Source: an uncultured Oscillospiraceae bacterium (GTDB lineage: Bacteria; Bacillota_A; Clostridia; Oscillospirales; Acutalibacteraceae). From it: a DNA stretch of 64,000 nucleotides. Both the position numbers and the translations under genes were made by a program. The stretch lies in contig CAJUTL010000002.1 of assembly GCA_910589395.1 (NCBI GenBank), forward strand, positions 46,753 through 110,752, written 5' to 3'. The notes under the pieces are model-generated. The model saw only the letters and a list, made by a program, of their open reading frames with translations. It was not told where the DNA came from and searched no databases. Of this stretch, positions 58,167 through 64,000 are shown one piece after another; within the stretch, counting starts at the first letter, position 1, and the number at the start of each line of letters is the position of its first letter.

Positions 58167-59909
58167 ATGCTGAGAAAAACCAAGATCATTTGCACCCTGG
58201 GGCCCGCGACCGACGACGAGAGCGTTCTGCGCCGCCTGATGCTGGGGGGCATGAACGCCGCCCGGTTCAATTTTTCCCACTGCACCCATGAGGACGCTTT
58301 GAAAAAGCTGGAGGCGGTCATCCGCCTGCGGGGAGAGCTGGGTCTGCCCATTGCCACCATTCTGGATACAAAGGGGCCGGAGATCCGGGTGAAATCCTTT
58401 GCAAACGGCCCTGTCGAGCTGAAAAAAGGAGATACCTTCACCCTTACCACCCGGGAGGTGGAGGGAGATGAAACGATCGTTTCCATCACCTATCCCGATC
58501 TGCCGAAGGATCTGCAAACCGGCGCCCGGGTGCTCATCGACGACGGCCTGGTGGAAATGAGGGTGCGCAACGTTTCCGATACGGATATCGTCTGCGAGGT
58601 GAAAAATGGCGGCAGGGTATCGAACAACAAGGGCATCAACGTTCCCGGCACCAAGCTTTCCATGCCCTTTATCAGCGAGAGGGACCGCTCCGATATCATT
58701 TTCGGCATTGAAAGCGGTTTTGATTTTATCGCCGCCTCCTTCACCCGATCCGCCGCAGACATTCTGGAGATCCGGAAGATCCTGGAGGAATACCACTGCC
58801 ATTCCATCAATATCATCGCCAAAATCGAAAATATGGAGGGCGTGGAGAACATCGACGAGATCCTCCGGGTGGCGGACGGCATCATGGTGGCCCGGGGCGA
58901 TATGGGAGTAGAGATCCCCTTTGAGGACGTGCCCGTGCTACAAAAGCAGCTGATCCAGAAATCCTATCATGCCGGAAAGCAGGTGGTCACTGCCACTCAA
59001 ATGCTGGACTCCATGATGAAGAACCCCCGCCCCACCCGGGCGGAGGCCACCGACGTGGCCAACGCCATTTACGACGGCACCAGCTGTATCATGCTGTCCG
59101 GAGAAACCGCCGCGGGCAAGTACCCGGTGGAGGCCCTGGAAACCATGGTGCGCATCGCGGAAAAGGCGGAGCAGAGCATCAATTACATTCAGCGGTTCAA
59201 CTCCCGGGATAATTCCGATATCGCCTTCGATGTGACCAACGCCATTTCCCACGCCACCTGCACCACCGCCCACGACCTGGGGGCCAAGGCCATTATTACC
59301 GTGACGAAATCCGGCGGAACGGCCCGGCAGCTTTCCAAGTTCCGCCCGCTGTACCCCATTGTGGGCTGTACCATTCATGAGCACGTCTGCCGCCAGCTGA
59401 ACCTTTCCTGGGGCGTTTCTCCCCTGGTGATCGCCGAGGAAAAGGATACCGACACCCTGTTTGACCACGCGGTGGACGCGGCGGAGCAGGCGGGCATTGT
59501 AAAAAGCGGCGACCTGGTGGTGATCACCGCCGGTATGCCCCTGGGGGTATCCGGCACCACCAATATGATGAAGGTCCATGTGGTGGGCCATGTGCTGCTC
59601 ACCGGCCAGGGCGTTACGGAGAAAGCGGTTTCCGCCCGGCTGTGTGTGGTAAAAAAGCCGGAGGATCTGAAGAATTTCCGGGACGGAGACATTCTGGTGG
59701 TCTCGGAAACAGACAACACCATGGTGGATTACCTGCGCCGTGCCTCCGGCATTATCACCGAGCAAAAGGGTCAGAACACCCACGCCGCCATTGCCGGCCT
59801 CGCCATGGATAAGCCGGTGATCACCGGAGCCGAATACGCCACCGATATCCTGAAAAACGGTGCGGTGGTAACGCTGGACGCCCAGACCGGCAGGGTCAGC
59901 GCGTGCTGA
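58167..59909 (+). CDS. pyk: Pyruvate kinase with C-terminal phosphohistidine-type domain
   Basis: Converts PEP and ADP to pyruvate and ATP in glycolysis. The 580-residue protein is the long form. The catalytic core has GGMNAARFNFSH, DTKGPEIRV, KIENMEGVENIDEI, ARGDMGVEIP and ATQMLDSM. The extra C-terminal domain (about 490-575) carries the PEP-utilising motif GQNTHAAIAGLA with its His, as in Bacillus and other Firmicutes. GAAAGGACGGG precedes the ATG. Confidence 0.97.
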   Translation: MLRKTKIICTLGPATDDESVLRRLMLGGMNAARFNFSHCTHEDALKKLEAVIRLRGELGLPIATILDTKGPEIRVKSFANGPVELKKGDTFTLTTREVEGDETIVSITYPDLPKDLQTGARVLIDDGLVEMRVRNVSDTDIVCEVKNGGRVSNNKGINVPGTKLSMPFISERDRSDIIFGIESGFDFIAASFTRSAADILEIRKILEEYHCHSINIIAKIENMEGVENIDEILRVADGIMVARGDMGVEIPFEDVPVLQKQLIQKSYHAGKQVVTATQMLDSMMKNPRPTRAEATDVANAIYDGTSCIMLSGETAAGKYPVEALETMVRIAEKAEQSINYIQRFNSRDNSDIAFDVTNAISHATCTTAHDLGAKAIITVTKSGGTARQLSKFRPLYPIVGCTIHEHVCRQLNLSWGVSPLVIAEEKDTDTLFDHAVDAAEQAGIVKSGDLVVITAGMPLGVSGTTNMMKVHVVGHVLLTGQGVTEKAVSARLCVVKKPEDLKNFRDGDILVVSETDNTMVDYLRRASGIITEQKGQNTHAAIAGLAMDKPVITGAEYATDILKNGAVVTLDAQTGRVSAC

Positions 59910-59957
59910 AAGCCGCCGAAAATGGGAAAAGCCGAGGCTTTTCGTAAAAAACAAAAA

Positions 59958-60115
59958 AGAAGCCTTGCTTTTTCAGGCTTCTCAGAGTAAAATGAAACTG
60001 GAAACATAAAAATAGCGGCAGGACATGAAAAGCGCCAACTTTCCATGTCCCTGTGATGAGTGATGAAGCCACTCAACACAACAGTCTTTCGACTGCACCA
60101 CGCTCCTATTATATC
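59958..60115. other. Hairpin-rich intergenic segment after pyk
   Basis: Hairpins are AGAAGCCT/AGGCTTCT (59959-59983), AGGACATGAAAAG/CTTTCCATGTCCC with a short loop (60019-60052), GTGATGAGTG/CACTCAACAC (60053-60083) and CAGTC-TTTC-GACTG (60085-60098). The set could be a folded RNA on either strand or simply a terminator region. I could not match it to a known riboswitch. From 60116 to 60312 nothing else is recognised. Confidence 0.45.
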
Positions 60116-60312
60116 CATTTTCCGGTATCATTTCAAGTCCGGCAATGGGGATAAAGGGTTTCTCGTGTTGCGCTTTGATTTTTCAGGCGGTGTTGAGTTT
60201 TACGCTCAGCGCCGCCTTTTATGTTTCCGGCACGGCATGGGCGGCGGCAGGCGCGGTTTTCGCGTTTTCCGCCGGGCCGCTCGCCGGAAACAGCTTGTTA
60301 GGAGGAATGGAA

Positions 60313-62238
60313 ATGAAAAAAGGAAAGAAACTGGTGCGCTCTATGTTGGCGCTGCTTCTGCTTTTGGCGCTGGGCTGCCCGCGGCCGGCGGCGAGGGCGG
60401 CGGAAACCATCACAGCGAAAGAGCTTATCCCGCCTAACTATGATGACGTGATGGATTTTTCCGAAGGTATGGCTGCCGTATGTATCGGGGAGGATTGGGG
60501 CTTTATCGACACAACAGGACAGGAGGTCGTACCGCCCCGATATCTCGATGTAAAGTCTTTTTGCGATGGCCTGGCCATTGTACTTACGGGAAGCTACCCT
60601 GATGAAAAATGGGGCGCTGTTGACAAGACCGGGGCGGAAGTGGTGCCCTTAAAGTACAACGAAATGAGAGACTTTTCCGAGGGCATGGCCGCTGTAGAGC
60701 TGGACGGGAAATGGGGCTTTGTAGACAAAACCGGTGAGGAAGTGATTCCGCCTCAATACAATGCGGTGAAAAGCTTTTCCGGCGGTTTGGCAGCTGTATG
60801 TACGGGAAACTACCCTAACGAAAAATGGGGCTTTATCGACACGGCAGGACAGGAAGTGACCCCGCAGAAATACGAGCAGGTGCGAGAGAGTTCCGAAGGC
60901 CTTACCGCTGTATGCATGGGAAAACACCCTGATGAAAAATGGGGCTTTGTTGATACGGCTGGGCGGGAAGTGGTCCCCCTTCAGTATGATTATGTGAAGA
61001 ATTTTTCCGAGGGCCTTGCCGTTGTGAAGCTGAACGGCAAATGGGGCTTTGTAGATCAGACCGGCGCAGAGGTTATCCCCTTGCAGTATGATGGTGGAGT
61101 AGGCTCCTTTTCCAACGGTCTTGCCAGAATAACGCAAGACGGCAAGTGGGGCTTTATTGACAGAACCGGCGCCATAATGGTTCAGCCGAAATATGACATG
61201 GTAATGGATTTTTCCGAAGGCATGGCCGCCGTATGCGTAGGGGAGGGACGCGATAAAAAATGGGGCTTCATCAACACGGTCGGCGAGGAAGTGGTTGAAC
61301 CCAGGTATACTGCGGTGGAGAGCTTTTCCGAGGGCATGGCCGTTGTACATACACACAGCCTGTTGTTTATTGACGGACCTGCATGCTCTGGCTTTATTGA
61401 CAAAACCGGAGCAGAAGTGATTCCGGTGAAAGGAAACTACTGTGTGGAATCTTTTTCTCATGGTCTTGCTTTGGTAAGAAACGGCACATTTTTCGGAGAA
61501 TACGGCTTTCTGGATAAAACCGGAGAAGAAGTGGTTCCCCTTATCTATCAGGAGGCACGCTCTGTTTCCGGGGGCTTTGCGGCCGTAGGCGTGGGCGAGT
61601 CCAGAGGATACGCCGACAAATGGGGATTTTTGATGGTAGAGACCTCTACAGAGCCCGATCCAACCCCGACGATTACACCTGCCCCTGCACCACCGTCAGC
61701 TCCCACGCCAGCCCCCGGATTTTTCATTGACGTGAAGCTTGGCAGCTATTACTATGATGCAGTGCAGTGGGCCGTGGAAAACAATATCACCAGCGGTGTT
61801 GATAGCGTTCACTTCGGCCCCAGCCAAAGCTGCACCCGGGCCCAGGCTGTGACCTTTTTGTGGCGGGCGGCGGGGGAGCCGGAGCCCCAGGGCGCTGCCG
61901 CCGGATTTACCGATGTAAAGGCCGGGGCCTACTATGAAAAGGCCGTGCAATGGGCGGTGGAAGAGGGCATTACTGCCGGTACCGGCGCCGGGAAATTCGG
62001 CCCGGAGGTTCCCTGCACCCGGGGCCAGATCGTCACCTTCCTTTGGCGAAAGGAGGGTTCTCCCGAAGCTGTGGGAGCAGCCTTTGGCGATGTACCGCCC
62101 GGCGCGTATTACGAAACCGCGGTCAAATGGGCGGTAGAAAAGAAGATCACCGCCGGTACCAGCGCAACCGCCTTCAGCCCGGAAAGCAAATGTACCCGCG
62201 CCCAGATCGTCAGCTTCCTGTACCGCAGCGAGGGATAA
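60313..62238 (+). CDS. WG-repeat surface protein with three SLH domains
   Basis: A 641-residue secreted protein. The signal peptide MKKGKKLVRSMLALLLLLAL ends near ARAAE. Residues 40-470 hold about ten WG repeats with the recurring pattern F(S)EG(M/L)AAV..KWGFIDxTGxEVxP, each about 35-50 residues, likely a beta-rich adhesion or scaffold domain. A Pro/Thr linker (PTITPAPAPPSAPTPAP) leads to three SLH domains (about 475-640) ending in CTRAQIVSFLYR. AGGAGG lies 7 bases before ATG 60313. ATG 60307 is too close. Confidence 0.93.
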   Translation: MKKGKKLVRSMLALLLLLALGCPRPAARAAETITAKELIPPNYDDVMDFSEGMAAVCIGEDWGFIDTTGQEVVPPRYLDVKSFCDGLAIVLTGSYPDEKWGAVDKTGAEVVPLKYNEMRDFSEGMAAVELDGKWGFVDKTGEEVIPPQYNAVKSFSGGLAAVCTGNYPNEKWGFIDTAGQEVTPQKYEQVRESSEGLTAVCMGKHPDEKWGFVDTAGREVVPLQYDYVKNFSEGLAVVKLNGKWGFVDQTGAEVIPLQYDGGVGSFSNGLARITQDGKWGFIDRTGAIMVQPKYDMVMDFSEGMAAVCVGEGRDKKWGFINTVGEEVVEPRYTAVESFSEGMAVVHTHSLLFIDGPACSGFIDKTGAEVIPVKGNYCVESFSHGLALVRNGTFFGEYGFLDKTGEEVVPLIYQEARSVSGGFAAVGVGESRGYADKWGFLMVETSTEPDPTPTITPAPAPPSAPTPAPGFFIDVKLGSYYYDAVQWAVENNITSGVDSVHFGPSQSCTRAQAVTFLWRAAGEPEPQGAAAGFTDVKAGAYYEKAVQWAVEEGITAGTGAGKFGPEVPCTRGQIVTFLWRKEGSPEAVGAAFGDVPPGAYYETAVKWAVEKKITAGTSATAFSPESKCTRAQIVSFLYRSEG

Positions 62239-62268
62239 ACGCTCTGGCTGGAATAAGAAAAAACGAAA

Positions 62269-62311
62269 CCACCCCCGGCTCAGCAATACGCTGAGCCGGG
62301 GGTGGCCTTTT
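62269..62311 (+). terminator. Strong terminator after the WG/SLH gene
   Basis: CCACCCCCGGCTCAGC and GCTGAGCCGGGGGTGG form a perfect 16-bp stem with loop AATAC, followed by CCTTTT. Confidence 0.95.
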
Positions 62312-62639
62312 GCGCTTAAAAACTGCCAGCGCACAAGGATCGGCGGCTGGGAGGGAATAGGGTATATGGCAAGATAAGAAAAGGGTTTCTGCTGGCAGGG
62401 AGCAGTCTGCTTCGCAGCCCGCCGACATAACGCGTGCTGGCGTAGATGCTAATCTATAGAAAGAAGCTACTTGAGTGAGAAAAATTTCTAAAAAGTGTTA
62501 ATAGTGTAAGATTTTTATAGTTGCGCTAAAAAGAAATCGGTGTTATTATAGAAAATAATAGATAAGTTGACGTCGCTGTACCGAAATGCGTCTTGCGGCT
62601 TAAACTTTTTCCTCAAAGTAATTTCGGAAGGTGTGCTGT
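62312..62639 (+). other. Intergenic leader of the last SLH gene
   Basis: About 330 bases, AT-rich from 62440 on. I see no gene. A TTGACG at 62577-62582 has no convincing -10 box. GGAAGGTG at 62626-62633 is the ribosome site of the next gene. Its length could house a regulatory leader, but no recognised riboswitch core is present. Confidence 0.6.
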
Positions 62640-64000
62640 ATGAAAAAAGGAAAACGCTTGATAAGCTTATTGTTGGTTTGTTGTTTGCTGATGGGGTGTA
62701 TGCCTATGGCGGCTAGGGCGGAGGAAACGACTGAACCGGGATCTGCTTCGGGAACCTGCGGGGAAAATGCCACCTGGAGCTACGATGCGGAAACAGCGAC
62801 CCTCACCATCTCCGGCACAGGAGAGATGGAGGATTATGGGGAAATTTCCCCGCCTTATAACCATTGGCGCGAGTTCGCAAAAACGATCACAATTGCTCCG
62901 GGCATTACCTCCATTGGGCCCGGCGCGTTCGCGGGGTTTTCCGTTTGTACCGCTGTGAATATTCCCGACAGTGTGAAAAAGATCGGCAAAACTGCGTTTT
63001 TTAGGTGTTATAAGCTGCCATCGGTATCGATCCCTGATGGAGTGGAGTATGTTGGAAGCGGTGCGTTTGATGAGTGTGAAGGCCTGACCTCTGTGGAAAT
63101 GGCCGACAGCGTTACCGAGATTGGTGACAGTGCGTTTGGGTTTTGCAGGCGCCTGGCTTCTGTGAAGCTTTCTAAGGGCTTGAAAAAAATCGGTGTGTGG
63201 GCGTTTTGCGGCGCTACGGCTTTGACTTCTGTGGAGATTCCGGCCGGGATCGAGGAATTATCCGGGTTTAATAGCTGCTATAACCTGACTACCGTAATAA
63301 TCCCGGAAGGAGTTACCTCGCTGGGACCGGCTGCGTTTTCCGGCTGCAGGGATCTATATGCCATAGAGGTGCCAAAAAGTGTCAAGCAGATCGATGTTAC
63401 CTCTTTTGAAAGCTGTGGGTGGCTTACGGTTTATGGAGAAAAGGGGAGCTATATGGAGACCTTTGCAAAAGAAAATAATATTCGTTTTTCTGTTGGGAAG
63501 ATTCCCGATTCCAGCAGTGTCCTTTCGCAGTTCAAGGATGTTTTCGCCGGCGAGTATTACTCCGATGCTGTGATATGGGCGTCTCTGCGTAGTATCACGG
63601 CCGGGACAGACGATACCCATTTCAGCCCCAACGGCTCGTGTACCCGCGCTCAGGCCGTCGCCTTTCTGTGGCGGGCGGTAGGCAGACCGGAGACTATGGG
63701 AGAAGGCAGCATATTCAGTGATGTAAAAAGCGGCGAGTATTACGAAAAGGCCGTGCGCTGGGCGGCGGAAAACAACGTCACAGCCGGAACGGGAAGTGAG
63801 AAATTCAGCCCGGATGCAGTTTGTACCAGAGCCCAGATCGTCACCTTCCTGTGGCGGGCTGCCAGAGAACCTGCACCTGAGTATTCAAAGATTATCTTTA
63901 CCGATATAGAAGCTGGGTCATATTACGAAAAAGCTGTTCAGTGGGCGGTAGAGCAAGGCATCACCGCCGGTACCGGTGCTGGGAAATTCAGCCCGGATAG
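62640..64000 (+). CDS. BspA-type leucine-rich-repeat surface protein with SLH domains (partial)
   Basis: The frame runs from ATG 62640 through the window end (453 codons) without a stop. A signal peptide (MKKGKRLISLLLVCCLLMG, near-identical in plan to the preceding SLH gene) is followed by GTCGENATWSYDAETATLTI, a common N-terminal cap. Six or so BspA/LRR_5 repeats of about 23 residues follow, with SVxIPDGVxxIGxxAFxxC patterns (residues 75-265). Two SLH domains are complete and a third is cut at the edge. Probably an adhesin anchored to the wall. Confidence 0.93.
   Translation, partial: MKKGKRLISLLLVCCLLMGCMPMAARAEETTEPGSASGTCGENATWSYDAETATLTISGTGEMEDYGEISPPYNHWREFAKTITIAPGITSIGPGAFAGFSVCTAVNIPDSVKKIGKTAFFRCYKLPSVSIPDGVEYVGSGAFDECEGLTSVEMADSVTEIGDSAFGFCRRLASVKLSKGLKKIGVWAFCGATALTSVEIPAGIEELSGFNSCYNLTTVIIPEGVTSLGPAAFSGCRDLYAIEVPKSVKQIDVTSFESCGWLTVYGEKGSYMETFAKENNIRFSVGKIPDSSSVLSQFKDVFAGEYYSDAVIWASLRSITAGTDDTHFSPNGSCTRAQAVAFLWRAVGRPETMGEGSIFSDVKSGEYYEKAVRWAAENNVTAGTGSEKFSPDAVCTRAQIVTFLWRAAREPAPEYSKIIFTDIEAGSYYEKAVQWAVEQGITAGTGAGKFSPD

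Noticed and set aside
59984..60110. THF or cyclic-di-GMP riboswitch on the minus strand
   Set aside because: The GGAGCGTGGTGCAGTC start was suggestive, but the conserved cores of those classes are not present, and no minus-strand gene follows.
60145..60312. Extended N terminus of the WG/SLH protein
   Set aside because: It would put a second signal-like segment before the true signal peptide, and AGGAGG directly precedes 60313.

Overview
The window looks like chromosome from a spore-forming, anaerobic gut Firmicute of the Oscillospiraceae/Ruminococcaceae type. This rests on the cmk-plsC-ispH/rpsA fusion cluster, a spoVAC gene, a Na+-pumping decarboxylase, 2[4Fe-4S] ferredoxin, the mannobiose epimerase plus mannosylglucose phosphorylase pair, S-layer-homology (SLH) proteins and high-GC coding DNA. 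The genus is inference only. About 57 protein genes, one tRNA, one integrase remnant, one MITE-like element and several repeat islands can be supported. The last gene runs off the right edge.

Layout. 0.1-6.3 kb: cytidylate kinase, acyltransferase, IspH fused to ribosomal protein S1, and SecDF. 6.3-11 kb: Cu/Zn superoxide dismutase, a zincin-like protein, an MBL hydrolase, a GH29 fucosidase and a YdeI-like protein. 11-12 kb: repeat island. 12-17.9 kb: zinc-ribbon/TM2 and zinc-ribbon/SHOCT membrane proteins, an XRE regulator, luxS, and the four-gene decarboxylase operon with a free biotin carrier. 17.9-19 kb: 366-bp tandem repeat. 19-25.3 kb: cell-wall polysaccharide operon (phosphoglycosyltransferase, TagA, WecB, LtaS-like enzyme, GNAT). 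25.8-28.1 kb: polar amino acid (probably cystine) ABC importer. 28.4-32.4 kb: spoVAC, then beta-mannoside catabolism. 32.4-33.1 kb: integrase remnant pointing at tRNA-Arg(ACG). 33.1-37.8 kb: GH13 glucosidase and glucan phosphorylase. 38-41.9 kb: MITE, long ZapA, U32 protein, dUTPase. 42.5-45.1 kb: membrane protein, cysteine-string J-protein and a DUF5685-like protein, separated by tandem palindromic repeats. 45.6-49.4 kb: two HTH regulators, polysaccharide deacetylase, degenerate amidase, Na+/alanine symporter. 49.5-55.7 kb: the conserved darA-holB-ricT ... trmN6 ... rsmI cluster, split by an SLH gene, a ferredoxin and a repeat island. 55.7-64 kb: MORN lipoprotein, APH-fold kinase, pyruvate kinase, then two SLH surface proteins carrying WG and BspA-type repeats.

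The most unusual features are: three families of degenerate 7-bp micro-repeats (cores TTAG, AAT and TCYAG) that recur with longer palindromes in the gene-free islands; the J-protein/DUF5685 pair, whose sequences suggest a cysteine-string chaperone beside an isoprenoid-synthase-like protein; a strong internal ribosome site at the IspH/S1 junction; a terminator with a competing hairpin in front of an SLH gene; and the MITE with a TA duplication. Everything is read by eye. Family assignments rest on recognised motifs, and no database search was run.
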